Origin: Jiangella anatolica
Lineage (GTDB): Bacteria > Actinomycetota > Actinomycetes > Jiangellales > Jiangellaceae
Reading direction: 5' to 3'
Assembly: GCF_003236295.1 (NCBI RefSeq)
Contig: NZ_POTW01000036.1
Location: 1-55,348, forward strand
DNA: 55,348 nt
The translations under genes were made by a program, and so were the position numbers. Below, in pieces: positions 14,512 to 23,119 of this stretch (its first letter is position 1; each line of letters begins with the position of its first letter). The notes beneath the pieces are model-generated. The model worked only from the letters and a program-made list of their open reading frames with translations. It did not search any database and had not been told where the DNA came from.

Positions 14512-17304
14512 GTGGCGAGTACGGACGGGGCCCGGGGCCCGGCGGCGGAGCGTGGGCAGCGGGAGGCCCGGCTGCTCGGACGCCGGTCGGAACGTGCCGT
14601 GCTCGACCGTCTGCTGAGCGATGTCCGGGCCGGCGTGAGCCGGGTGCTCGTCGTGCGCGGCGAGGCCGGGGTCGGGAAGAGCGCGCTGCTCGGCTACGCG
14701 ACGGAGTCGGCGGCCGGCCTGCGCATCCTGCGCGCCGTCGGCGTGCAGTCGGAGATGGAGCTGGCCTTCGCCGCCCTGCACCAGTTGTGCGTGCCGCTGC
14801 TCGATCGCATGGACCAGCTTCCGGAGCCGCAGCGCCGCGCACTGGCGACGGTCTTCGGGCTCGCGCCGGGCCCGGCCCCCGATCGCTTCATGGTCGGCCT
14901 CGCCGTGCTCAGCCTGATCTCGGACCTCGCCGAGAACGAGCCGGCGCTGGTGGTGGTCGACGACGCGCAGTGGCTGGACACCGCGACCGCACAGACGCTG
15001 GGCTTCGTCGCCCGGCGGCTCGACGCCGACGCGGTCGGGGTGCTGTTCGGCGCCCGCGAGGTCGGTATCGAGCTGCACGGCCTGCCCGAGCTCGAGCTCG
15101 ACGGACTGCCGGACGACGAGGCGCGCGCACTGCTCGGATCGGCGGTCGGGTTCCTGCTCGACGAGCCGATCCGCGATCGGCTGGTGGCCGAGACCGGCGG
15201 CAATCCGCTGGCCCTGCTGGAACTGCCCCGCGGGCTCACCGCGACGCAGCTCGCCGGCGGGTTCGGTCTGCACGGCGGTCAGGGCCTGCCCGGGCGGATC
15301 GAGCAGAGCTTCATCCGCCAGGCCGACGCGTTGCCGGCGCCGACCCGGCAGCTGCTGCTCGTCGCCGCGGCCGAGCCGGTCGGCGATCCCGTGCTGGTCC
15401 GGCGCGCCGCCGACCAGCTCGGGATCGAGACGGCCTTCGCGGAGATCGACGGCCTGCTGAGCCTGGGCGAGCGGGTCACGTTCCGCCATCCCCTCGTCCG
15501 GTCGGCCTTGTACGGGTCGGCCTCCGCGGCGGAGCGACGCGCGGCGCACCTGGCCCTGGCGGAGGCGACGGACTCGTCCTCCGACCCCGACCGGCGCGCG
15601 TGGCATCTCGCGGCGGCCGCCATCGGGCCGGACGAGGACGTCGCCATCGAGCTCGAGCGATCCGCCGACCGGGCCCAGGCCAGGGGCGGCTTCGCGGCGG
15701 CCGCGGCCTTCTGGCAACGCGCGGTCGCGTTGACCCGCAACCCGGCGCGCCGCACCGATCGCGCGCTGGCCGGTGCGCAGGCCAGTCTCCAGGCCGGCGC
15801 GTTCCGGACCGCCCTGGCGCTGCTCGCGACCGCCGAGGCCGGCACGCTGGACGCGCTCGGCCGCGCCCGGGTCGATCAGCTCCGCGCGGAGGCCGCGTTT
15901 GCACAGCAACGCGGCCGCGACGCGCCGGGCCTGCTGCTCCGCGCGGCGCAGACGTTCGAGTCGCTCGACGTGCGCCTCGCCAGGGACACCTACCTGGACG
16001 CCTGGAGCGCGGCGCTCTTCGCGGGCCGGCTGGCGGGCGCGGTCGGGTTGCGTGAGGTCTCCCGCGCGGCAGCGACGGCGCCGCGGCCGGACACCGCGCC
16101 ACGGGCCTCCGACGTGCTCCTCGACGGACTGTCCCTCGTGATCGCCGGAGAGCGGGATCGCGCGGTGCCGTTGCTCACCCGGGCCGCGACCGCCTTCGGC
16201 GGACCGGACATCACCGTCGAGGAGGTGCTGCGCTGGGGCTGGCTCGCCACCGCCGCGGCCGCCACCGCCTGGGACTTCGAGTCCTGCGTGGCCACCGCCA
16301 CCCGGCAGGTCGAGATCGCTCGTGGCGCCGGCGCGCTCGCCGTGCTCGCCGTCGGCGTCAACGTCCTCGGACAGGTGGTCGCCCTGGCGGGCGACTTCGC
16401 CGAGGCAAGCTCGCTGCGCGCCGAGGCCGACGCGGTGCGGGAGGCCACCGGCACGCACGTCCTGCCGTACGGCGCGCTGGTGCTGTCCGCCCTCCGCGGC
16501 CGGGCCGACCATGCCTTCCCGTTGGTCGAGGACACCATCGCCAGAGCGACGGCCGAGGGTCAGGGCACTGCGGCGCAGTACGCGCGCTGGGCGAAGGCGG
16601 TGATCCTGAACGCTCTCGGCCGCCACGACGAGGCGTTGCTCTGGGCCACGTCGGCCGGCGAGGACACGCCGGAGCTGTTCGTCTCCTCCTGGGCGTTGAG
16701 CGAGCTGGTCGAGGCGGCCGCAAGGAGCGGACGGCCGCGCGAGGCCGCGGCCGCGCTGGCACGACTGCAGGAGAAGACCGCGAACACCGACGAGCTCTGG
16801 GGCCGCGGCTTGGAGGCCCGCGCGCGGGCCCTCGTGCACGAGGGCGACGACGCCGAACGCGCCTACGGCCAGGCGATCGAGCTGCTCGCCTCCACCCGGC
16901 TGCGCCCCGACCTGGCTCGCGCCCACCTGCTGTACGGCGAATGGCTTCGCCGGCAGAGCCGCCGAGGCGACGCACGGACGCAACTGCGCACGGCCTACGA
17001 CATGTTCGCCACGATCGGCATGGAGGCCTTCGCCGACCGCGCCCGCCGGGAGTTGCAGGCGACCGGTGAGACCGTTCGCCGACGCGCGGACGCATCGTCG
17101 GCGCGCGAGGAGCTGACCCCGCAGGAACGCCAGATCGCCCTCCTGGTCCGCGACGGCCTCTCCAACCCGGAGGTGGGCGCGCGGCTGTTCCTCAGCCCGC
17201 GCACGGTCGAGTGGCACCTTCGCAAGATCTTCGACAAGCTCTCCATCAGCTCACGCCGGCAGCTGCGCGATGCCCTGCCCGCCGCTGAGGCCGCGACCCG
17301 CTAA
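14512..17304 (+). CDS. LAL-type LuxR regulator with AAA ATPase domain
   Basis: About 930 residues. GTG 14512 is preferred because GGGAGGGG sits 7 nt upstream; an in-frame GTG at 14461 would add 17 residues without a good RBS. Seen: Walker A GEAGVGKSALL near residue 50, Walker B-like PALVVVDDAQWLD, a long TPR-like helical middle, and a C-terminal LuxR helix-turn-helix (LTPQERQIALLVRDGLSNPE ... RTVEWHLRKIFDKL). LAL proteins are large ATP-dependent activators, often of secondary or catabolic gene sets. It is flanked by epoxide hydrolases (divergent) and an SDR gene (convergent, overlapping by 4 nt). Confidence 0.93.
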   Translation: MASTDGARGPAAERGQREARLLGRRSERAVLDRLLSDVRAGVSRVLVVRGEAGVGKSALLGYATESAAGLRILRAVGVQSEMELAFAALHQLCVPLLDRMDQLPEPQRRALATVFGLAPGPAPDRFMVGLAVLSLISDLAENEPALVVVDDAQWLDTATAQTLGFVARRLDADAVGVLFGAREVGIELHGLPELELDGLPDDEARALLGSAVGFLLDEPIRDRLVAETGGNPLALLELPRGLTATQLAGGFGLHGGQGLPGRIEQSFIRQADALPAPTRQLLLVAAAEPVGDPVLVRRAADQLGIETAFAEIDGLLSLGERVTFRHPLVRSALYGSASAAERRAAHLALAEATDSSSDPDRRAWHLAAAAIGPDEDVAIELERSADRAQARGGFAAAAAFWQRAVALTRNPARRTDRALAGAQASLQAGAFRTALALLATAEAGTLDALGRARVDQLRAEAAFAQQRGRDAPGLLLRAAQTFESLDVRLARDTYLDAWSAALFAGRLAGAVGLREVSRAAATAPRPDTAPRASDVLLDGLSLVIAGERDRAVPLLTRAATAFGGPDITVEEVLRWGWLATAAAATAWDFESCVATATRQVEIARGAGALAVLAVGVNVLGQVVALAGDFAEASSLRAEADAVREATGTHVLPYGALVLSALRGRADHAFPLVEDTIARATAEGQGTAAQYARWAKAVILNALGRHDEALLWATSAGEDTPELFVSSWALSELVEAAARSGRPREAAAALARLQEKTANTDELWGRGLEARARALVHEGDDAERAYGQAIELLASTRLRPDLARAHLLYGEWLRRQSRRGDARTQLRTAYDMFATIGMEAFADRARRELQATGETVRRRADASSAREELTPQERQIALLVRDGLSNPEVGARLFLSPRTVEWHLRKIFDKLSISSRRQLRDALPAAEAATR

Positions 17305-18062
17305 TCCCGCAGCAGCTGCTGACCGCCGTCCACGTCGTACGTCGCGCCGGTCAGCGCGCTGTTCGTCATCAGCTGGACGACGAGCGCGGCGACGTCCTCC
17401 GGGCCGACCACGCGCCGGATCGGCAGCGTCGCCCGAAGCTCGGTCCGGCGCTCCTCCAGCCGATCACCCAGCAGACGTGCGGAGAGCGGGGTGTCGACGA
17501 ACCCGGCCGCGACCGTGTTGACGCGGATCGGGGCGAGCTCGAGCGCGGCGTTGGCGGCGATCGCCGACAGCGCGACAGTGGCGATCGCGGCCATGCTCAG
17601 ACCGACTCCGGGACGCCGCGCGCCGGTTCCGCTGATCAAGGTCAGCGAACCGCCCGGCCGGACCCGTCCGATGCACCACCGGGCGATGCGCAGCGAGCCG
17701 ATCAGATGCTCGTCGACGTAGGCCTGTGCGCGGTCGAAGTCGAGGTCGGCGATCGGTGCGTAGAACGGCCCGCCGCCACTCACCAGCACGTGATCGATCG
17801 GCGCGGGCAGACCGGCGAAGAACCTCTCGACGGCCGCCGGGTCGCCCAGGTCCAGCATGTCCACCGTCTCCGCGCCCACGTCCCCGGCGGCAGCGTCGAG
17901 TCGCTCGCGGTTCCGGCCGCCGAGAACCAGCCGGGCGCCGGCAGCGGCGGCCTGCCGCGCGGTCTCCAGCCCGATCCCCGAACTGCCGCCGATCACGACG
18001 ACGACCTGTCCGGTCAGGCTGCCATGGGACTGCACCGTGGTCGGAGTGGTCGGTTCGGTCAT
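17301..18062 (-). CDS. SDR-family protein lacking the catalytic Tyr and Lys
   Basis: 253 residues with the Rossmann cofactor motif GGSSGIG (25-31), SGGG at 95-98 in place of NNAG, and the usual C-terminal YDVDGGQQL. Ser144 of the active site is present, but the positions of the YxxxK pair hold Met157 and Ala161. Classic SDR oxidoreduction is therefore doubtful; a binding, regulatory or altered-chemistry role is possible. It overlaps the upstream MFS gene by ATGA, so it is translationally coupled, and it overlaps the stop of the LAL gene by 4 nt. Confidence 0.85.
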   Translation of the reverse strand: MTEPTTPTTVQSHGSLTGQVVVVIGGSSGIGLETARQAAAAGARLVLGGRNRERLDAAAGDVGAETVDMLDLGDPAAVERFFAGLPAPIDHVLVSGGGPFYAPIADLDFDRAQAYVDEHLIGSLRIARWCIGRVRPGGSLTLISGTGARRPGVGLSMAAIATVALSAIAANAALELAPIRVNTVAAGFVDTPLSARLLGDRLEERRTELRATLPIRRVVGPEDVAALVVQLMTNSALTGATYDVDGGQQLLRD

Positions 18063-19564
18063 GCTGCTCTCCTGTTCGAGTCGGGTGACACCGGGACGGC
18101 GCAGCCGTGCACGCGTGGAGTCGCCGGCAACCGGGTCACCGGTGGGCGGCCGCGCGCGACGAACAGCGCCGTGATCGCGGCTGCCACGACGCTGACCGCC
18201 GCCAGCACGAGCATCGCCGTCTGGTACCTGTCCGCCAGCGGCCGGGTGAGGTCGCCGGAGCCGCCCGCGCCGAGCAGGGCGGGAACGAGCGCGATCAGCA
18301 CTACTCCCCCGACCCGCGACGCGGCGTCGTTGATCGCAGACGCCTCACCGAGATCGGCGTCGTCCACGGCCGCGAGCACGCCTGCCGTGAGCGGCGCGAC
18401 CGTCAGGCCGATGCCGAGACCCCACAGCAGCGCACCGGGCAGGATCGCCTGCACGTAGCCGTCACCCGGCTGCGCGGCCGACAACCACGCGAAGCCGCCG
18501 GCCACCAGCAGGATGCCGGCCGTCATCGGCCAGCGGATGCCGACCCTCGCCACCAGGCCACCGACCAGCGGCGAGACGATCAGGAAGACCGCCGACTCCG
18601 GGATCAGGGCAGCGCCCGCCGCGGTGGCGCTGTAGCCCAGCCGCAGCTGGCACTGCAGAACGACGAGGTAGCCGGCGGCCGAGAGCGCGCCGTAGAAGAG
18701 GACGGTCGCGGCGTTGATCGCGAGGAACTGCCGGATCCGGAACAACGCCGTCCGCAGCATCGGCGCGGGCCGCCGCCGCTCCACCGGAACCAGTCCGGCG
18801 AGACAGACGACCCCGACCGCCGCCGAGACCACGACCGCCGCACTGCTCCAGCCGGCGGACGGTCCCTCGGTCAGCGCGTAGATCAGCCCGCCCAGCCCCA
18901 GGACGGCCAGCAGAGCGCCGGCGAGGTCGAGCGACAGCGGCCGCCGGGCCCGGCCGGCCTCGGGCACACTGCGAAGGATCCAGCCGGCGACCAGGATCAA
19001 CGGGACGTTCAGCAGGAACACGTACCGCCAGGAGCCGTGGTCGACCAGCCATCCGCCCGCATAGGGACCGAGCGTCGTGCCCAGCGTCGCCAGACCAGCC
19101 CAGACGCCGATCCCCCGGGCCCGGTCCACCGGTCGCAACGTCCCGTTGAGCAGGGCCAAGCTGCTCGGCACGACCAGCGCGCCGCCGGCCCCTTGGACCA
19201 CGCGCGCGGCGATCAGCGTGGCGACGTCCGGAGCGGCAGCACAGCACAGGGACGCGACGAGCATGACGAGGAGCCCGGCGGCGAGGATGCGCCGCCAGCC
19301 GAAGTGGTCGGCCAGCGCTCCGGCGAGCAGCAGCAGGGCCGCGACGGTGATCAGGTAGCCGGTCAGCACCCACTGCACCTCGCCCACACCGGCGTTCAGG
19401 TCACGGCCGATGGCTGGAACGGCGACGTTGACCATATAGGCGTCGATGAAGCCGACCATCGACGCGAGCACCGTCGCCGCGATCAGGGCGCCACCGGCTC
19501 CGCTGCGCAGCTCGACCGGCCCGGCCAGGCCGTACGAGGCATCCCGCACATCTCCCGCAGTCAT
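18059..19564 (-). CDS. MFS drug/metabolite exporter, DHA2 (EmrB/QacA) type
   Basis: A 501-residue transporter with 14 predicted spans. Seen: motif A-like GALADHFGWRRIL, motif C-region (GWLVDHGSWRYVFLLNVPL) and MVNVAVPAIGRDLNAGVGEV near the N-terminus, all typical of proton-coupled DHA2 exporters. It is first in a two-gene operon with the SDR gene (ATGA overlap) and divergent from a flavoprotein gene. The double palindrome in the shared promoter suggests induction of export together with detoxifying enzymes. The RBS is weak. Confidence 0.92.
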   Translation of the reverse strand: MTAGDVRDASYGLAGPVELRSGAGGALIAATVLASMVGFIDAYMVNVAVPAIGRDLNAGVGEVQWVLTGYLITVAALLLLAGALADHFGWRRILAAGLLVMLVASLCCAAAPDVATLIAARVVQGAGGALVVPSSLALLNGTLRPVDRARGIGVWAGLATLGTTLGPYAGGWLVDHGSWRYVFLLNVPLILVAGWILRSVPEAGRARRPLSLDLAGALLAVLGLGGLIYALTEGPSAGWSSAAVVVSAAVGVVCLAGLVPVERRRPAPMLRTALFRIRQFLAINAATVLFYGALSAAGYLVVLQCQLRLGYSATAAGAALIPESAVFLIVSPLVGGLVARVGIRWPMTAGILLVAGGFAWLSAAQPGDGYVQAILPGALLWGLGIGLTVAPLTAGVLAAVDDADLGEASAINDAASRVGGVVLIALVPALLGAGGSGDLTRPLADRYQTAMLVLAAVSVVAAAITALFVARGRPPVTRLPATPRVHGCAVPVSPDSNRRAA

Positions 19565-19600
19565 GCCGCCAGCATCGGGCGAACCGTCCCGCGCCGGACC

Positions 19601-19641
19601 CCGGGAAGGTCCCTGGTGGGCCGAACCAGGGACCTTCCCTG
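19601..19641. promoter_or_regulatory. double palindromic operator in divergent promoter
   Basis: Two sites form one larger symmetric structure: GGGAAGGTCCCTGGT (19603-19617) is the exact reverse complement of 19625-19639. Each arm is itself a palindrome. The right is CCAGGGA-CCT-TCCCTGG (perfect 7-3-7) and the left is CCGGGA-AGG-TCCCTGG with one mismatch. It lies 37 bp from the MFS start and 64 bp from the flavoprotein start. It looks like two adjacent dimer-binding sites controlling both directions. The regulator is unknown; the nearby LAL protein is one candidate. Confidence 0.75.
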
Positions 19642-19704
19642 GGTCGGCCGGCCGCCGGCCGGGCCAGACTCGCCGTGTGGGTCTCGTCGAAGGGAGCGCC
19701 TGAC

Positions 19705-21087
19705 ATGGACAGGACGGAGTACGACGTCATCGTCGTCGGAGCCGGTGCTCCGGGCGAGCATTGCGCCGCCGCGCTGGCCAAGGGCGGCGCCCGCGTCGCC
19801 GTCGTCGAACGCGAGCTGCTCGGCGGCGAGTGCTCCTACTGGGCCTGCATCCCGTCGAAGACGTTGCTGCGCCCCGGCGAGGCGCTCGCCGCCGCCCTCG
19901 ACGCTCCGGGTGCGCGCGAAGCCGTGACCGGGGCCCTGGACCCCCAGGGCGTACTGGGCTGGCGCGACTTCATGGTGTCCGGCTACGACGACTCCGGCCA
20001 GGTGTCGTGGGCCAAGGACGCCGGCATCGAGGTGCTGCGCGGCCACGGCCGGCTCGCGGGGCCGCACGCGGTCGACGTGGACGACCGGACGTACACCGCG
20101 GACCAGGTCGTCATCGCGACCGGCGCCGATCCGGTGATCCCGCCGGTTCCCGGCCTCCGAGAGCTGCCGGGCATCTGGACGAACCGCGACGTCACCGGCC
20201 TGGCCGACGTGCCCGATCGCCTGCTCGTGCTCGGTGGCGGGGCGACCGGGGTCGAGATGAGCCAGGCGCTGGCCCGAATGGGCGCGGCTGTGACGCTCAT
20301 CGAGCGCAACGAACACCTGCTGCCGCGTGAGCCACGGGCGGTGGGCGAGGCGGTCGCGACGGCGCTCGTCGCGGACCACGTGGACGTGCGGGTCGGCACC
20401 GGCGCGGAACACGTGCGGCTCGAGGACTCGTCCTACGTGATCGACCTCGGCGACGGCACCGCGGTCCGGGGCGACCGCGTCCTGGTCGCGACCGGCCGAC
20501 GGCCCCGCGTCGACGGCATCGGCCTGGAGACCGTCGGGATCGCCGCGAACCCGCGAGGCATCGAGGTCGACGCCAGACTGTCGGCCGGGCCGGGCCTATG
20601 GGCGGTCGGCGACGTCACCGGCCTCTGGCAGCTCACACACGTCGGCGAGTACCAGGGCCGCGTCGTGGCGAGCAACATCCTCGGCAGACCGCGCACGGCG
20701 GACTACGAGGCGGTGCCGCGCGTCGTCTATTGCGACCCGCAGGCCGCCTCGGTCGGCGCCGCGGATGGGCCGTTCGTGAGCACCGTCCAGTTGTCCGGGG
20801 TCGCGCGGACGGCGACGTACCTGCGCTCGTACGACACCCGGCCGGGGTTCCTCACCGTCGTGTCGGACGGGACGATGATCACCGGCGCCTACGCGGTCGG
20901 CCCGGAGGCCGGCGAGTGGCTCCAGCAGGCCACCCTGGCGATCCGTGCGAAGGTGCCGTTGGAGGTCCTGCTCGACGTCATCCAGCCGTTCCCGACGTTC
21001 TCGGAGGCGTTCCTCCATGTGCTGCGGGACCTCGACGCGCGCGTGCGCGGCTCAGACCAGACGGCAACGAACACCGTTCATCTCTAG
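19705..21087 (+). CDS. disulfide-reductase-like FAD/NAD(P) oxidoreductase
   Basis: A 460-residue class-I-like pyridine nucleotide-disulfide oxidoreductase. ATG 19705 follows AGGGAG. Seen: FAD motif GAGAPG (12-17), redox pair C43-SYWA-C48 in GGECSYWACIPSK, NAD(P) motif GGGATG in the middle, the second FAD contact WAVGDVTG, and a dimerisation domain. At the C-terminus the usual HPT..E active-site motif reads FPTFSE, so the proton-relay His is Phe. Thiol redox activity is plausible but altered. It is the first gene of a unit with the VOC gene, divergent from the MFS operon. Confidence 0.9.
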   Translation: MDRTEYDVIVVGAGAPGEHCAAALAKGGARVAVVERELLGGECSYWACIPSKTLLRPGEALAAALDAPGAREAVTGALDPQGVLGWRDFMVSGYDDSGQVSWAKDAGIEVLRGHGRLAGPHAVDVDDRTYTADQVVIATGADPVIPPVPGLRELPGIWTNRDVTGLADVPDRLLVLGGGATGVEMSQALARMGAAVTLIERNEHLLPREPRAVGEAVATALVADHVDVRVGTGAEHVRLEDSSYVIDLGDGTAVRGDRVLVATGRRPRVDGIGLETVGIAANPRGIEVDARLSAGPGLWAVGDVTGLWQLTHVGEYQGRVVASNILGRPRTADYEAVPRVVYCDPQAASVGAADGPFVSTVQLSGVARTATYLRSYDTRPGFLTVVSDGTMITGAYAVGPEAGEWLQQATLAIRAKVPLEVLLDVIQPFPTFSEAFLHVLRDLDARVRGSDQTATNTVHL

Positions 21088-21096
21088 GAGGAAGTC

Positions 21097-21774
21097 ATGA
21101 GCACCACCGACGTAGACACCAACGAGTCCGGCGCAGCGCCCCAGGCCTCGGTCGACCTGAAGTTCGAGGCCGTCGTCATCCCGGTCGCGGACGCGGATCG
21201 GTCGAAGGCGTTCTACACAGGCCTCGGCTGGCGACTCGACGCCGACTACGCGTTCGACAACGGCTTCCGCGTCGTCCAGCTCACGCCGCCGGGCTCGCCC
21301 GCCTCGGTCCAGTTCGGCACGAACATCACGTCCGCCCAGCCCGGTACGGCGCAGGGGCTGTACCTCGTCGTCTCCGATGTGGAGGCCGCACGGGCCGACC
21401 TGACCGAGCGCGGCGCCGAGGTCAGCGAGGTCTTCCATCCCGGGGCGCCCGGCGCCCAGTTCGAGGCCGGCGACACGAGCGCGCGTGTCTCCGGCCCGGC
21501 CGACGAGCGGTCCAGCTACAGCTCCTTCGCCACCTTCAGCGATCCCGACGGCAACACCTGGCTGCTTCAGGAGGTCACCACGCGGCTCCCCGGCCGGGTC
21601 GACCCCGCGGAGGCGACCTACACCTCCGTCGAGGATCTCGAGGCCGCGCTCCAGCGTGCCGCGGCCGCCCACGGCGAGCACGAGGCCCGCACGGGCCAGG
21701 CCGACGAGAACTGGCCGGCCTGGTACGCGAGCTACATGATCGCCGAACGCACCGGCACCGAGCTTCCGCAGTAG
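21097..21774 (+). CDS. VOC-family (glyoxalase/bleomycin resistance-like) protein
   Basis: 225 residues, with a strong AGGAGGA RBS 9 bp after the flavoprotein stop. Seen: one VOC module (KFEAVVIPVADADRSKAFY ... FSDPDGNTWLLQEV) plus a C-terminal helical extension (EDLEAALQRAAAAHGEHEAR) found in some actinobacterial members. VOC proteins bind divalent metals and act as isomerases, dioxygenases or drug-binding proteins. The operon with a flavoprotein and divergence from an exporter suggest a detoxification role. The substrate is unknown. Confidence 0.9.
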   Translation: MSTTDVDTNESGAAPQASVDLKFEAVVIPVADADRSKAFYTGLGWRLDADYAFDNGFRVVQLTPPGSPASVQFGTNITSAQPGTAQGLYLVVSDVEAARADLTERGAEVSEVFHPGAPGAQFEAGDTSARVSGPADERSSYSSFATFSDPDGNTWLLQEVTTRLPGRVDPAEATYTSVEDLEAALQRAAAAHGEHEARTGQADENWPAWYASYMIAERTGTELPQ

Positions 21775-21788
21775 ACGCAGGCAGCCGG

Positions 21789-23096
21789 TCAGCAGCTCCT
21801 GCTCCCATACGGGATCGGCCACGTGTTCTCGTACGCGACGCCGTCGACGCGGGCGAACGCCTTCACGGTGGCGGTGCCGGCGGCAAGGGACGGCCCCGTG
21901 GCGGTGAAGGTCGGGGAGAAGGTCGCGCCCGGGGCCAGGCCGGTGATCTTGCGCTCCCCGATCGGCGTGGTGAGGCGGACGTCGACGGGTGCTGTGGACT
22001 CGTTGGTCGCCGCGACGGTGATCGTGGCGACACCGGTCGCGGAGCATCCCGTGGTCGCGGTGGCAGCGACGTCGAGGACGAACGGCGGTGCGAGGGCCGC
22101 CGTCGCGTAGGCGATGGTGGCGTCGAGCCGGTCGCCGGCCTCGTAGAACAGGTACAGCGTGCCGTCGTCGGCGACCAGTTCGGGCGAGGCGACCCGGCCG
22201 ACGTCCTCGCCGATGCCGCTGGCCTGGTGCAGGACGACCGGTGCGCCCACGACCGTCAGGGTGGGGTCGACCGTCCGGGCGAAGATCTTCTTCGACGAGG
22301 CGTGGTAGACGATGTAGAGCTGGCCGTCGTGCTCCCAGAGGTTCGCGGCCGAGACGTTCCCGGCGTCCAGCGATCCCGGTGTGACGATCGGGGTGGGCCG
22401 GACCGTCCAGGTGCGCCCGTCGACCGACTCCGCGAGACGGATGCGCCGGGAGTTGGCCGTCGTGTTCTCCATGTAGAACATGCCGTACTGGTACTGCGAC
22501 GCGGGATCCGGGTGCCGGAAGACCCGGGCGTAGGACGTCTCGGTCGTGGTCGTGCCGCCCATGGCGTTGGTCACCGCGGTGCCGCCGTAGCTGAACGTGA
22601 TGCCGTCGGCCGAGGTGGCGTACCGGGTCTGGTCGTTCGCGCCGTGGAAGTACAGGAACAGCTCGCCCGCCTCCTCGTTCCAGATCGCGTCGGGGCTGGA
22701 CACGTGGTTGACGCTGTAGTGCGGCGACCAGACGTTCGCGATGACGGGGTTGGCGGCGTACTCCGTCCAGGGCCCGTCGAGGGAGTCGGCGTACATGAGC
22801 ACGATGCCGCCGGGGCTCTCGTGCGGCGCGTAGTAGAGGTACCACTCGCCCAGTGGCGCGGCGAAGTGCTCCGACGCGTGCACGATGCTGGGGAAGATGA
22901 ACTCACCGGTGGGGTTGTACGACAGCTCCTCGGCCACCGTCACCTCGCCGGCGTAGGTGAACGTCGGCAGCACGGGGTCCGCCGACGCGGGCGCGGTGGC
23001 GGCGAGGCCGCCGGCCGCGAGCATCGCCGCCGCGGCGGCCGTCGCCGCTCGACGAAGGGTGGACCGCTGGTGGCGGGCAGGGTGGTGCTCGGTCAT
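21789..23096 (-). CDS. secreted GH43-like five-bladed propeller glycoside hydrolase
   Basis: 435 residues with a signal peptide (RRAATAAAAAMLAAGGLAAT). ATG 23096 is chosen for the AAGGAG upstream; an upstream ATG at 23123 overlaps the GH9 stop as ATGA and would add 9 residues. Seen: repeated propeller text such as VSSPDAIWNEEAGELFLYFH, RYATSADGITF, YGMFYMENTT and RVASPELVADDGTLYLFYEA, fitting the GH43/GH62/GH117 superfamily, then an Ig-like C-terminal domain (about 350-435). The exact GH family and catalytic acids are not certain. It lies downstream of GH9 in the same operon, so plant-polysaccharide degradation is likely. Confidence 0.75.
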   Translation of the reverse strand: MTEHHPARHQRSTLRRAATAAAAAMLAAGGLAATAPASADPVLPTFTYAGEVTVAEELSYNPTGEFIFPSIVHASEHFAAPLGEWYLYYAPHESPGGIVLMYADSLDGPWTEYAANPVIANVWSPHYSVNHVSSPDAIWNEEAGELFLYFHGANDQTRYATSADGITFSYGGTAVTNAMGGTTTTETSYARVFRHPDPASQYQYGMFYMENTTANSRRIRLAESVDGRTWTVRPTPIVTPGSLDAGNVSAANLWEHDGQLYIVYHASSKKIFARTVDPTLTVVGAPVVLHQASGIGEDVGRVASPELVADDGTLYLFYEAGDRLDATIAYATAALAPPFVLDVAATATTGCSATGVATITVAATNESTAPVDVRLTTPIGERKITGLAPGATFSPTFTATGPSLAAGTATVKAFARVDGVAYENTWPIPYGSRSC

Positions 23097-23119
23097 GTCG
23101 TCGCTCCTTCGCGCGAGAG

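Noticed and set aside
17284-17304. 4-nt overlap of the LAL and SDR stop codons considered as an annotation error
   Set aside because: Both C-termini match their families (LuxR helix-turn-helix; SDR GGQQL end), so the convergent overlap is real.
22571-22906. Extra reverse-strand Ser/Thr-rich frame inside the GH43-like gene
   Set aside because: It is an alternative frame of a well-supported gene, with compositionally biased text only.
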